A stretch of DNA of 64,000 nucleotides from JBLXBZ01 sp048265185 (GCA_048265185.1 JBLXBZ010000002.1:372001-436000), one strand, 5' to 3'. Counted from the first letter of the stretch, positions 53,055 to 62,029 are shown. Numbers and translations are program-made. Notes: generated by a model from the sequence alone, not told the origin.

Positions 53055-53816
53055 ATGTGTGGTCGCTACAGTTTGATTAGTTCGCCAGATAAGTTACGGG
53101 CGCAACTAGGTTATCTGGAGCAACCCAATTTCCCGCCACGCGATGACGTCGCGCCGACCCAGCCAATCGCGATCGTGCGGAGCGCTCACGGGCGCAAACA
53201 GTTTTGGTTGGTTCGATGGGGCCTGGCGCCTGCGTGGGTGAAAGATCCGTCTGATTTTCCCTTGCTCATTAACGCGCGTATGGAGACTGCAGCTGAAAAG
53301 CCGGCTTTCCGCGCCGCCATGCGTCATCGTCGCTGCGTTATCCCAGCCGATGGATATTACGAATGGAAGCCTTTGGGAGCGCAAGGAAAGCAGCGGTATT
53401 TAATCCGCCGCCGCGATGGAACGCCTATGGCGTTCGCCGGTCTGTGGGAGACGTGGAGCGACCCTGAGGGAGGAGAAATTGACACAGGTGCGATTTTAAC
53501 TCGCGAGGCCAACGCCAAAATAAAAGACGTTCATGGACGAATGCCGGCGCTTGTTGAGGCGCGGGACATGGACGCATGGCTGGATGTGCAGAACATTCGC
53601 GTTAAAGAAGCAGTTAAACTGTTGCGACCGGTGGATGAGGATATTCTAGAGGTTGTTCCGGTTACTGCGTTGGGAGAGGAGGTGGATGTTGGCATGCAGA
53701 CGCAAATGCCTGCGGGCAAGCGACGGCCAGTTGAAGGCGTCTCACAGCCAAAGAGCGGCGCTGGATCAAAGCGGAGCGAGGGTAAGGCCGGCGTCGCTCA
53801 GCTGGATTTGTTCTGA
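53055..53816 (+). CDS. YedK/HMCES-type SOS response-associated peptidase
   Basis: A SRAP-domain protein that forms a thiazolidine crosslink with abasic sites in single-stranded DNA. ATG 53055 yields MCGRYSL with the catalytic Cys2; the longer open frame to 52968 must be wrong, because Cys2 has to be N-terminal. Also present are NARMETAAEKPAFR (substrate Glu and Asn), VIPADGYYEWK and HGRMPALVE (catalytic His). The C-terminal 40 residues are a variable Lys/Gly/Ser tail. Confidence 0.95.
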   Translation: MCGRYSLISSPDKLRAQLGYLEQPNFPPRDDVAPTQPIAIVRSAHGRKQFWLVRWGLAPAWVKDPSDFPLLINARMETAAEKPAFRAAMRHRRCVIPADGYYEWKPLGAQGKQRYLIRRRDGTPMAFAGLWETWSDPEGGEIDTGAILTREANAKIKDVHGRMPALVEARDMDAWLDVQNIRVKEAVKLLRPVDEDILEVVPVTALGEEVDVGMQTQMPAGKRRPVEGVSQPKSGAGSKRSEGKAGVAQLDLF

Positions 53817-53834
53817 GCGCGGCGCCTCTTCAAA

Positions 53835-55247
53835 CTAAAGCATTCGTCCCGGGTTCAGAATCCCACCGGGATCGAAAGCGGATTTCACTTGGCGCATCAT
53901 CGCGAGCTCGGTCTTGCTTTTGACCTGAGGCAAGAGGTCTCGTTTCAGGCGTCCTATTCCGTGCTCTGCGGAAATGGAGCCGCCAAGGCGGGTGACGATT
54001 GCGTGAACCACTTCGTTCATTTCGTCCCAGCGCTCTAGGTAGGCGGCCTTATCCGCGCTTATCGGCTGGCTGACGTTGAAGTGAATATTACCGTCTCCCA
54101 TGTGACCAAAGGGAATGGGGCGGCAACCGGGAACTAATTGCTTCACTGCGCAGATAGCCTCGTCGAGAAAGGCGGGAATGCGAGCGACAGGAACGGAGAC
54201 GTCATGTTTGATGGAGCCGCCTTCAAACTTCTGCACCTCCGACATGCCGTGGCGCAGACGCCAGAAGTCATTTGATTGCGATAGATTTTCGGCCAGAGTC
54301 GCGTCGAGCAGCAACTCGTCCTCAAACGCCGAAGCAAGCATGTTCTCAAGCACGTCGCGGGCGGTGCAAACGGGCGAGCCGCAGGAAACTTCCATCAGCA
54401 CGTACCAAGGCGCTGGCTGCTGTAGCGGGTCGCGGGCGTTTTCCAAGTGACGGAGCGAAAACTCCAGCCCGAGGCGCGGCATTAGCTCAAAGCCTGTCAG
54501 CATGGATCCGGCGAATTCGCGGGCGCGCGATAAAAGAGCGAGAGCTTGAAAGGGATTCTCTACCCCGATAAATGCAACGCTTTGACTGGACGGTTTGGGG
54601 AAAAGTTTCAAAATGGCGGCCGTGACGACGCCAATTGTTCCCTCTCCGCCGATAAATAATTGTTTCAAATCATAACCGGTGTTGTCCTTGCGTAAAGCGC
54701 GCAAGCCGTTCCAGATTTCGCCATTGGGCAGGACGACCTCCAGCCCAAGAACAAGATCGCGCATGTTGCCATATGCGAGAACGCCGGTCCCGCCGGCGTT
54801 GGTGGAGATAAGCCCTCCGATTTGGCATGATCCCTGAGAGCCTAGGGCGAGGGGGAACAGGCGGTTCTCTTCGGCCGCTTTCTCTTGTACGTTGGCCAGC
54901 ACCACGCCAGCTTCCGCGGTGATTGTAAAGTCGGCTGGGTCAAGGGATCTTATTTTGTTAAGTCTAGATAAAGAAAGAATAATTTCTTCTCCACCTTCAT
55001 CGGGAACTTGAGCCCCCACCAGACCGGTATTGCCGCCTTGCGGAATGATTTTAAGGCCTTGTTCATTGGCTAGCGCCATGACGCCCGCCACCTGTTCGAC
55101 GTTTGCTGGACGCAGCACTGCAGCCGCCTGACCGAAATACAGATCACGCCATTCCCGCGTATAAGGTTTTGTATCATGCGCATTCGTCAATACATGGTTG
55201 GCGCCGATGAGGTTAGAGAAGCGTTCCAAGGCTATATTATGAGACAT
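53835..55247 (-). CDS. FAD-binding D-2-hydroxyacid dehydrogenase (GlcD/D2HGDH-like)
   Basis: A VAO-family flavoprotein oxidising D-2-hydroxyacids such as D-2-hydroxyglutarate or D-lactate. It has the FAD domain with VRPANVEQV-like RPANVEQVAGVMAL, IPQGGNTGLVGAQVPDEGG, GGLISTNAGGTG, the C-terminal cap with HMGDGNIHFNV, and the closing AEHGIGRLKRDLL and FDPGGILNPGRML. ATG 55247 (MSHNIALERF) is chosen; the frame runs another 166 codons upstream into the fabI promoter region without family similarity. Convergent with the YedK gene. Confidence 0.93.
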   Translation of the reverse strand: MSHNIALERFSNLIGANHVLTNAHDTKPYTREWRDLYFGQAAAVLRPANVEQVAGVMALANEQGLKIIPQGGNTGLVGAQVPDEGGEEIILSLSRLNKIRSLDPADFTITAEAGVVLANVQEKAAEENRLFPLALGSQGSCQIGGLISTNAGGTGVLAYGNMRDLVLGLEVVLPNGEIWNGLRALRKDNTGYDLKQLFIGGEGTIGVVTAAILKLFPKPSSQSVAFIGVENPFQALALLSRAREFAGSMLTGFELMPRLGLEFSLRHLENARDPLQQPAPWYVLMEVSCGSPVCTARDVLENMLASAFEDELLLDATLAENLSQSNDFWRLRHGMSEVQKFEGGSIKHDVSVPVARIPAFLDEAICAVKQLVPGCRPIPFGHMGDGNIHFNVSQPISADKAAYLERWDEMNEVVHAIVTRLGGSISAEHGIGRLKRDLLPQVKSKTELAMMRQVKSAFDPGGILNPGRML

Positions 55248-55463
55248 GGCCAGTCCGTGTTTGTCGTGAGCGTTTGGCGAGTCATAGGCGTAAAGGCTCT
55301 TTGTTTCTACATTAGGCTGGTAAGATTGAGATTGGGAAGCTTGATAGAAGCGGGGGGGTGTGCCATAGCAATTCGGCTCACAGTTTACCACATGGACGCT
55401 TGCCGTGCGGGTGAATCGTTTTTGATCGCAGTTTGAAAAATTAGACTTCTTCTGGAGATAAGT

Positions 55464-56282
55464 ATGGTGCATGCGCCTGAATTGATGAACGGTAAGCGTG
55501 GACTTATCCTGGGTGTGGCGAATAATCGTTCGATCGCTTGGGGGATAGCCAAGGCGTTGCGAGACGCTGGCGCGGAACTCGCGTTGACCTATCAAGGGGA
55601 TGCGCTGAGAAAGCGGGTGGAGCCTCTGGCGGCTGAGTTGGACGCTTTTGTCGCGGGCCATTGCGATGTGACGGATGAAGCCTCGATCGACGCCGTTTTT
55701 ACGGCGATTGAAGAAAAATGGGGAAAGATTGATTTCCTCGTTCACGCCGTCGCCTTCTCCGACAAGGATGAATTAACAGGGCGCTATGTGGACACGAGCG
55801 CCGAAAATTTCGCCAAAACCATGCAAATCTCTTGTTATTCGTTCACGGCTGTGGCGCAGCGCGCCGAAAAGCTGATGAGCGACGGCGGATCCATGCTCAC
55901 GCTTACTTATTACGGTGCGGAAAAAGTCATGCCGCATTATAATGTCATGGGCGTCGCCAAGGCGGCTCTTGAGGCGAGCGTGCGCTACCTCGCCGTTGAT
56001 CTGGGCAAGAAGGCTATCCGGGTGAATGCGATTTCCGCTGGTCCGATCAAAACTTTGGCGGCCTCTGGAATTGGTGATTTCCGTTATATCCTGAAATGGA
56101 ACGAATATAACGCGCCGTTGCGCCGCACGGTTTCGATCGAAGAGGTGGGCGATGGCGCCTTGTTCTTGCTGTCGGATATGGGACGCGGGGTCACCGGCGA
56201 GATCCAGCACGTGGATTGCGGTTATCATGTGGTCGGAATGAAGTCGGTTGACGCGCCGGACATTTCCGTCGCCAAGGATTAA
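55464..56282 (+). CDS. fabI: Enoyl-[acyl-carrier-protein] reductase (NADH) FabI
   Basis: FabI reduces trans-2-enoyl-ACP in the last step of fatty acid elongation. It is an SDR with the FabI cofactor motif GVANNRSIAWGIA, VHAVAFSDKDELTGRY, and the catalytic Tyr-X6-Tyr/Lys pattern in YYGAEKVMPHYNVMGVAKAAL, plus SAGPIKTLAASGI. CTGGAG is close before ATG 55464. Monocistronic, divergent from the hydroxyacid dehydrogenase gene with a 216-base gap. Confidence 0.97.
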   Translation: MVHAPELMNGKRGLILGVANNRSIAWGIAKALRDAGAELALTYQGDALRKRVEPLAAELDAFVAGHCDVTDEASIDAVFTAIEEKWGKIDFLVHAVAFSDKDELTGRYVDTSAENFAKTMQISCYSFTAVAQRAEKLMSDGGSMLTLTYYGAEKVMPHYNVMGVAKAALEASVRYLAVDLGKKAIRVNAISAGPIKTLAASGIGDFRYILKWNEYNAPLRRTVSIEEVGDGALFLLSDMGRGVTGEIQHVDCGYHVVGMKSVDAPDISVAKD

Positions 56283-56516
56283 AAATCGCGAATTAACGCT
56301 TTGGTTTGCTGCGTGATGAGACTTCCGGTGGTTGGCGTTCAACCCAAAAGGAGGTTTCCATCGCGCGGCTTTTTTTCGCGTTGGTTATGAATTTTCCGCT
56401 CTGGCCACGAAATTGTCATCAGATTGATTGAAAAGTGGGTTGCGAATAGGCATCTCATTCTGGCGCGCCATTTGCTCCAATAGCCATGTTCTTCGTCTCA
56501 AGTTTTCAGGATTACG

Positions 56517-57143
56517 ATGACGACTCCTTCCAATACTATTATTAAACGTAAGCCTCCCTTCCTTATTTTTATTCGCCATGGTCAAACCGATTGGAACGCC
56601 GAAGGACGGATGCAAGGGCAAAAAGATATTCCATTGAATGACACGGGTCGCGGACAAGCGCGGCGCAACGGGCGCGCGCTGGCGGAATTTTTTGCTCAAA
56701 AGAATATAGACGTTTCATCTCTGGATTTTGTGTCTTCTCCGCTTGCGCGTACGCGCGAGACAATGGATTTGGTGCGTGAAGAACTTGGTTTGGAAAAAGA
56801 CGACTACCGCCTTGATGATCGGTTGAAGGAAATAACATTCGGGGCATGGGAAGGTTTTACGCTTGAAGAGCTTTCCGGGAAAGAACCGCAAAGGGTCGCC
56901 AATCGCAAGGCCGACAAATGGGGGTTTGTGCCCCCGGAGGGCGAGAGCTATCGAATGCTATCGTCGCGGATCGAAGCGTGGACAGCAACCTTGTTCCGGC
57001 CGATGGTTGTCGTCTCTCACGGTGGCGTAAGTCGGGTTTTGCGCGGGCGCTTACTCGGCTTGTCAGTTGACGAGATACCCTCGCTGGACGTGCCGCAGGA
57101 TAAAGTGATGATTTGGCGCGATCAGGAAGTGTTTTGGATTTAA
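56517..57143 (+). CDS. Histidine phosphatase family protein
   Basis: Phosphoglycerate-mutase-fold phosphatase. The RHG motif is in LIFIRHGQTDWNAEGRMQGQKDIPLNDTGRGQA (His near residue 20), and the second catalytic His in VVVSHGGVSRVLRGRLLGL. FGAWEGFTLEEL resembles the PhoE/GpmB group. The substrate is unknown. Convergent with the DUF1344 gene; a short TTGGGG/CCCCAA hairpin (57215-57232) lies between. Confidence 0.92.
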   Translation: MTTPSNTIIKRKPPFLIFIRHGQTDWNAEGRMQGQKDIPLNDTGRGQARRNGRALAEFFAQKNIDVSSLDFVSSPLARTRETMDLVREELGLEKDDYRLDDRLKEITFGAWEGFTLEELSGKEPQRVANRKADKWGFVPPEGESYRMLSSRIEAWTATLFRPMVVVSHGGVSRVLRGRLLGLSVDEIPSLDVPQDKVMIWRDQEVFWI

Positions 57144-57240
57144 AGGCTTTTGGACGCCTGCCGAAAGAAGGGGCTGGTCAATGGGCGCCGCCGCGATAAT
57201 GGCTGGCGCCCCGATTGGGGCTCTAACCCCAACATTTATG

Positions 57241-57498
57241 TTATTGCTGAATTTGCAAGTCGGTGAGAATTTTCTTGTCGCCGTCCTCATCATACATGAT
57301 GAAAACCACCATTCCCGGCTCCAGATCGTCAACGAAGAAATCGACGGGGATCTCATAGATGTCGCCGTCGGATAATTTGAGGATGGCGTTGTCGGGATCG
57401 ATTTCGATCACTTTGGCGGTCTTTTCTCCAGCGATAGCTGAAAAAGAGGCGCTGATCGATATGATAAAAGCCGCAATGACACGTATTATCGTTTTCAT
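57241..57498 (-). CDS. DUF1344 family exported protein
   Basis: A small periplasmic protein (85 residues) with a signal peptide (about 1-23, IRVIAAFIISISASFSAIAG) and the DUF1344 core KVIEIDPDNAILKLSDGDIYEIP followed by a VDDLEPGMVV-type loop. GGAG lies 8 bases before ATG 57498. DUF1344 is widespread in Rhizobiales and has no known function. Confidence 0.88.
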   Translation of the reverse strand: MKTIIRVIAAFIISISASFSAIAGEKTAKVIEIDPDNAILKLSDGDIYEIPVDFFVDDLEPGMVVFIMYDEDGDKKILTDLQIQQ

Positions 57499-57801
57499 TT
57501 CATACTCCAACCGCAAATAAATTCCCATACCTCGGTCTGAGCCGGGAGATGTAGGGTTGCAATTTGTCTCCCGCCAGAGCGTCAAGTCGGCAAGAGACTT
57601 TATTGTAAACACTTTTGCTCTATTACAGTAGTGTTTATTGGACTTGGCGCCAGAATTTCACACATGCATATTCGCTATGAATTTTAGAATGCTAAAGGCG
57701 TTTCTAAGGTCTTTTGATGGCAGGCGTGAAATTATTAATTTGCGCAGGCATCCGCTCCGGCCGCGTCGTCGTAAAGTCTCAAAGCGCCAAGGGAGATGAG
57801 C

Positions 57802-59034
57802 ATGATCGACGCCTCTACACCAGATCTGAGGTTCTACGCTGATTTGCCGGCTTTTACTGATTTTGCTCTGGTGGGTGAAATGGGCGGTTATGCAGAGATG
57901 CCGGATGATTGGGTGTTGCTCGCGGCGGATATCGTTAAATCATCAGAGGCGATCGCCCAAGGGCGCTATAAGGACGTCAATATGGTGGGGGCGGCTGTTA
58001 TTTCAGCTGTTCTCAACGCCCTAGGCGAGGTGGAGGCGCCATATGTGTTTGGCGGAGACGGCGCAATGTTGGTCGTTCCTGAAACTTATCAGGAACGATG
58101 TGAAGACGCTTTGACTGGCGTGAGACGTTTGGCGCGTGAGGTGATGAAGCTGGAGCTGCGCCTCGCCGCATTTCCCGTCTCCGCTTTGCGCGCGCGCGCA
58201 GCAGAGGCCAAGGTGCGTAAGCTCCAACTCAGCCCGGGGAACAATCTGGCTATGTTCGCTGGCGGCGCGTTGGAGCTGGCGGACAAGTTGCTTAAAAACG
58301 TTAACGCAGGAGAGCCGTTTCGGATTGCGGATAAGCCCCACAAAACAGTCGCCAATCTTGAAGGCTTGTCGTGTCGCTGGGAGCCGTTGAAGCCTCAATG
58401 TGGAAGGATCGTAAGCCTTATGGCGAGAGGGAGCCGCGGCCCGGACGACGTGCAGGGTTTGGCGAGAATTTTGCAGGACATAAGCGCGGTTCTGGAGGGA
58501 AATATTAGCGGTCCCAATCCGGCGAACGCGCCTGTAAAGCGCGCCTCTTTGCGCTTTCGCTTTCCCCCGCGAGGGCTGATGAGCGAGGTCAGGATGTTAG
58601 GCGGCGATCAGGGAAGGATCAGAACATTCTTTCTGTCGCTGGCGTCGTCGACGGCTTTTGCGTTTTCTTATGTGACGGGGCGGCGTATCGGCTATTTTGA
58701 ACCCGAAAAATATATGGGCGAATTACAGAAAAATACGGATTTTCGTAAGTTTGACGACACGTTGCGTCTGGTTCTCGACGTCTCGCCGGAGCAGGCGTTA
58801 GCGCTGGAGGACTATCTTGAGCGCGCTTATGATCGGGGGGAGCTGATTTACGGCGCGCATGTCGCGCGTTCGGCGTTGATGACATGTTTGGTTTTTAATA
58901 TTGAACACGGACGTCATGTGCATTTCGTCGATGGCGCTGACGGGGGCTTTGCTGTCGCGGCGAGCGAGTTCAAACGCCGTCAAAGGGCGAGGGCGAGACG
59001 GGATGCGGGCGACGTGGGGATTGGGCGGCGATAG
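57802..59034 (+). CDS. DUF3095 protein with nucleotide-cyclase-like motifs
   Basis: An orphan cytoplasmic protein of 410 residues. Its N-terminal half resembles a class III cyclase or GGDEF fold: WVLLAADIVKSSEAIAQGRYKDVN (an ADI metal-type Asp, about residues 43-66) and YVFGGDGAMLVVP (about 83-95). A middle DUF3095 region and a C-terminal part (about 240-400) follow, without an obvious sensor or membrane segment. ATG 57802 has GGGAG 6 bases upstream; ATG 57796 is too close to it. No activity is proven for the family, so cyclase function is inference. Confidence 0.85.
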   Translation: MIDASTPDLRFYADLPAFTDFALVGEMGGYAEMPDDWVLLAADIVKSSEAIAQGRYKDVNMVGAAVISAVLNALGEVEAPYVFGGDGAMLVVPETYQERCEDALTGVRRLAREVMKLELRLAAFPVSALRARAAEAKVRKLQLSPGNNLAMFAGGALELADKLLKNVNAGEPFRIADKPHKTVANLEGLSCRWEPLKPQCGRIVSLMARGSRGPDDVQGLARILQDISAVLEGNISGPNPANAPVKRASLRFRFPPRGLMSEVRMLGGDQGRIRTFFLSLASSTAFAFSYVTGRRIGYFEPEKYMGELQKNTDFRKFDDTLRLVLDVSPEQALALEDYLERAYDRGELIYGAHVARSALMTCLVFNIEHGRHVHFVDGADGGFAVAASEFKRRQRARARRDAGDVGIGRR

Positions 59035-59105
59035 GCGCTATTTGACCGCGGCTGCGAAGCGACATAAAAAGCAGCAGTCACATGACCACCATATTGGAAG
59101 CCCTT

Positions 59106-60194
59106 ATGTCGCATAACACTTTTGGCCATATGTTTCGTGTCACCACCTGGGGGGAGAGCCATGGGCCGGCTCTGGGGTGCGTCATTGACGGGTGTCCGCC
59201 GTTGATTGCGCTTTGCGAAGCCGATATTCAGGGGTTCCTGGATTTGCGAAAGCCCGGTCAGTCTAAATATACGACCCAGCGGCGGGAAGCGGACCTTGTG
59301 AAAATATTGTCCGGCGTCATGGTGGACGAGGAGGGCGTTCAAAGGACCACCGGCACGCCGATTTCCCTGATTATCGAGAATACGGACCAGCGCTCAAAAG
59401 ATTATTCCGCCATCAAGGAGCGTTACCGCCCTGGTCATGCGGATTTCACTTACGATGAAAAATACGGCATACGCGACTATCGCGGCGGGGGGCGTTCATC
59501 CGCGCGTGAGACGGCGGCGCGGGTCGCGGCGGGAGCTGTGGCGCGCAAAGTGATCGAGGGCATGAGCGTGCGCGGCGCGCTTGTGCAAATGGGTCCTCAT
59601 AAAATTCGCCGTGAAAACTGGGACTGGAGCGAGGTTGGCAACAACCCGTTTTTCTGCCCCGACGTTGAGGCGGCGGCGCTTTGGGCGGAGTATCTGGACG
59701 GCGTGCGTAAAGACGGCTCGTCCATCGGCGCGGTCATAGAAATTGTGGCTGAGGGGGTTCCCGCCGGATTGGGGGCGCCGATTTACGGTAAGCTTGACCA
59801 AGATATTGCGTCAATGCTGATGTCGATCAATGCGGTGAAGGGTGTTGAAATTGGCAATGGTTTTGAAGCCGCCTGTCTGAGCGGTGAGGAAAATGCTGAC
59901 GAAATGCGTAGCGGTGCGGACGGAAAGCCAGTGTTCCTGAGCAATAACGCTGGCGGCGTTCTTGGCGGCATTTCCAGCGGCGCGCCGGTGATCTCCCGCT
60001 TCGCCGTCAAGCCGACGTCCTCGATTTTGACGCCGCGCCAGTCGGTCACGCGTTCGGGAGAAGACGTCGACGTTATGACCAAGGGGCGGCATGATCCTTG
60101 TGTTGGCATCCGCGCCGTGCCGGTGGGCGAGGCGATGGTCGCTTGTGTTCTGGCCGATCATCTGTTGCGACACAGAGGGCAAGTTGGTTCGTGA
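59106..60194 (+). CDS. aroC: Chorismate synthase AroC
   Basis: Final shikimate-pathway enzyme, EPSP to chorismate, FMN dependent. Family motifs are TFGHMFRVTTWGESHGPALG near the N-terminus, KYTTQRREADLV, RPGHADFTYDEKYGIRDYRGGGRSSARETAARVAAG, and RHDPCVGIRAVPVGEAM. ATG 59106 has GGAAG upstream; an in-frame ATG 59082 is less likely. 362 residues. It lies 58 bases before the ribB-like gene, which has its own operator-like palindrome. Confidence 0.97.
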   Translation: MSHNTFGHMFRVTTWGESHGPALGCVIDGCPPLIALCEADIQGFLDLRKPGQSKYTTQRREADLVKILSGVMVDEEGVQRTTGTPISLIIENTDQRSKDYSAIKERYRPGHADFTYDEKYGIRDYRGGGRSSARETAARVAAGAVARKVIEGMSVRGALVQMGPHKIRRENWDWSEVGNNPFFCPDVEAAALWAEYLDGVRKDGSSIGAVIEIVAEGVPAGLGAPIYGKLDQDIASMLMSINAVKGVEIGNGFEAACLSGEENADEMRSGADGKPVFLSNNAGGVLGGISSGAPVISRFAVKPTSSILTPRQSVTRSGEDVDVMTKGRHDPCVGIRAVPVGEAMVACVLADHLLRHRGQVGS

Positions 60195-60226
60195 TTTTAG
60201 TCCTACTGAAAAGACGCTTGAATTAT

Positions 60227-60247
60227 TTTTTTAGTGAGACTAAAAAA
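60227..60247. promoter_or_regulatory. Palindrome just before the HTH-RibB start codon
   Basis: TTTTTTAGT (60227-60235), GAG, ACTAAAAAA (60239-60247): perfect 9-bp arms. It ends 5 bases before ATG 60253, overlapping the ribosome-binding region. A further half-site TTTTAGTC lies at 60195-60202. The gene's own N-terminal HTH is a natural candidate to bind it. Confidence 0.65.
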
Positions 60248-60252
60248 CGATC

Positions 60253-61569
60253 ATGCGTCTGAATGATTGGTTGATCAAACACAGAGTTGCGCGTTCTGCA
60301 TTCGCGAGAATGGCTGGCTTGTCTCCCGCCGCCATTACGGCGCTGTGTAATGATCCATCGGTCTGGGTCTCACGCGAAACCGCCGCCCGTATCGCCGAGG
60401 CCACTTCCGGCGAGGTTACGCCGAATGACATCCTCGGGCTCACCACGAAGGAGTTGCCAGTGTCGCAAACTCGTGTCGCAGAAGCTATTCGCGCCTTTGA
60501 GCGCGGTGAAATGGTCGTCGTCACCGATGACGACGATCGTGAAAATGAAGGGGACCTTATCGTCGCCGCTTCAAAAATGACGCCCCCGCAAATGGCTTTC
60601 ATGATTCGTCATACGTCTGGCATTGTGTGCGCGCCGATGACGCGCGAGACCGCCCGGCGTCTGCATCTTGATCCTATGGTCGCGAATAATGACGCTCCCT
60701 TGTCAACGGCTTTCACAATCTCGGTGGATTATCGCCATGGATTGACCACTGGCATTTCCGCTGATGAGCGCTGCGCGACGGTGCGCGCTTTGGCTAATGG
60801 CAACGCGGGCGCCGTTGACTTCGTCAGACCCGGACATGTGTTTCCATTGGTGGCCAAGGAGGGGGGCGTGTTGATCCGCTCAGGCCACACTGAAGCGGCG
60901 GTTGATTTGTGCCGGCTTGCGGGATTGCCGGAAGTTGGCGTGATCAGCGAGCTTGTGAATGACGACGGCTCGGTGAAGCGTGGCGATCAGGTGGCCGCCT
61001 TTGCGGCGGAGAATGATTTGAAAATGGTTTCGGTCGCCGACCTCATCGCCTGGCGTCAGCGTAATGAGCGCCTCGTGGAGCGTGTTAGCGAGCAGCCTGT
61101 GGAGACCGCGGCCGGCCCGGCTTACGCCATCACCTATTCAACGCCTTATGACCCTATGCATCATGTAGCGCTTGTCTTTGGCGACATTCTGGACGGGCGC
61201 AATGTGCCGGTGCGTTTGCAGCTGGAGTCTGTGTTGGACGACGTGTTCGGCGCGACGCAGCCTTTGGATCAGGTCATGGAGATGCTGTCTGAGAAAGGTC
61301 GCGGGGTCATTGTTTATTTGCGGGAAGGGTCGGTGGGCGTCGCGCGGCAGGCCCGCAGAGCCCGCTCCGAGCTTGAAGCGGCGGAAACGGAGGAGCATAC
61401 CTCTGCGGCCAATCGCGGCGAACAATGGCGCGAAGTTGGCATTGGCGCGCAGATCCTCAAGGATCTGGGGGTGAACTCCATCACCTTGTTGGCGTCAAAA
61501 CAACGCCATTACGTTGGTCTTGAAGGGTTTGGAATTGCGATTGAAACGACGGAGCTGATTGAGAGCTGA
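60253..61569 (+). CDS. ribB: HTH-RibB-GCHII-like fusion (3,4-dihydroxy-2-butanone 4-phosphate synthase)
   Basis: Three parts are seen. Residues 1-66 look like a Cro/XRE helix-turn-helix (NDWLIKHRVARSAFARMAGLSPAAITALCND). Residues 75-275 are RibB, with acidic DDDDRENEGDL (92-102) and HTEAAVDLCRLAG (212-224), making the C4 unit of riboflavin from ribulose 5-phosphate. Residues 285-436 match GTP cyclohydrolase II but lack its zinc Cys cluster (320-345 is RLQLESVLDDVFGATQPLD with no Cys), so GCHII activity is unlikely. A palindrome sits right before the start. Separate ribA is not in the window. Confidence 0.9.
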   Translation: MRLNDWLIKHRVARSAFARMAGLSPAAITALCNDPSVWVSRETAARIAEATSGEVTPNDILGLTTKELPVSQTRVAEAIRAFERGEMVVVTDDDDRENEGDLIVAASKMTPPQMAFMIRHTSGIVCAPMTRETARRLHLDPMVANNDAPLSTAFTISVDYRHGLTTGISADERCATVRALANGNAGAVDFVRPGHVFPLVAKEGGVLIRSGHTEAAVDLCRLAGLPEVGVISELVNDDGSVKRGDQVAAFAAENDLKMVSVADLIAWRQRNERLVERVSEQPVETAAGPAYAITYSTPYDPMHHVALVFGDILDGRNVPVRLQLESVLDDVFGATQPLDQVMEMLSEKGRGVIVYLREGSVGVARQARRARSELEAAETEEHTSAANRGEQWREVGIGAQILKDLGVNSITLLASKQRHYVGLEGFGIAIETTELIES

Positions 61570-61590
61570 GCGTTTCAAGCGTTGGTGAAT

Positions 61591-61905
61591 TTAATGGGGC
61601 AAGGAGCCGGGGCGCGTAAAGCGCTTCGGCTTTTGTTTTGGTCGCCGTGGCTTTGTCCGGCGCAGAACTTTTGAGGCGCTGCTGAACGCGCGGTCCTCCA
61701 GCCAAGTGACATAGTGATCCAGCCGCGGCGAGCGTCCTCTCAGGAGCCGAAGATAGCTGGCGGCTCTGCGGCTGTTGGCGATAATGAGGAAAAGGCCCAC
61801 GCCGAGCAGCGGCACGCCGGTTGGCAGCGGCGTCCAGACTGTGGCGAGGCCGAGAAATATACAGCCGCCCGCAGCCAGCCAAATCAGGAATTTCATCAAG
61901 GACAA
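61591..61905 (-). CDS. Small two-pass membrane protein, conserved unknown
   Basis: About 100 residues. Two hydrophobic segments (FLIWLAAGGCIFLGLATVW and PLLGVGLFLIIANS) are joined by a TPLPTGVP turn, then a basic tail (YLRLLRGRSPRLDHYVTWLEDRA..., ending in Arg/Lys/Pro-rich RRTKPRRPKQKPKR). ATG 61905 or 61896 may be the start. It resembles PGPGW-like alphaproteobacterial membrane proteins; function unknown. Convergent with ribB. Confidence 0.72.
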   Translation of the reverse strand: MSLMKFLIWLAAGGCIFLGLATVWTPLPTGVPLLGVGLFLIIANSRRAASYLRLLRGRSPRLDHYVTWLEDRAFSSASKVLRRTKPRRPKQKPKRFTRPGSLPH

Positions 61906-62029
61906 CCTTTTGTCACCGGTGCTTGATGATACGCGCCGTAGTGTGACGGCCAGATGAAATAGCGATGGCTTTAACCGGGATCAGCGCCTGAACCATGAAA
62001 TGGAGCGGGTTCAGGCGCGGTTTTAAAAA

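Noticed and set aside
53835..55745. 636-residue reading of the D-2-hydroxyacid dehydrogenase
   Set aside because: The first 166 codons run into the fabI upstream region and show no family similarity; ATG 55247 gives a normal N-terminus.
60195..60252. FMN riboswitch upstream of ribB
   Set aside because: The 58-base gap is too short and lacks the FMN aptamer core; it holds the palindrome instead.
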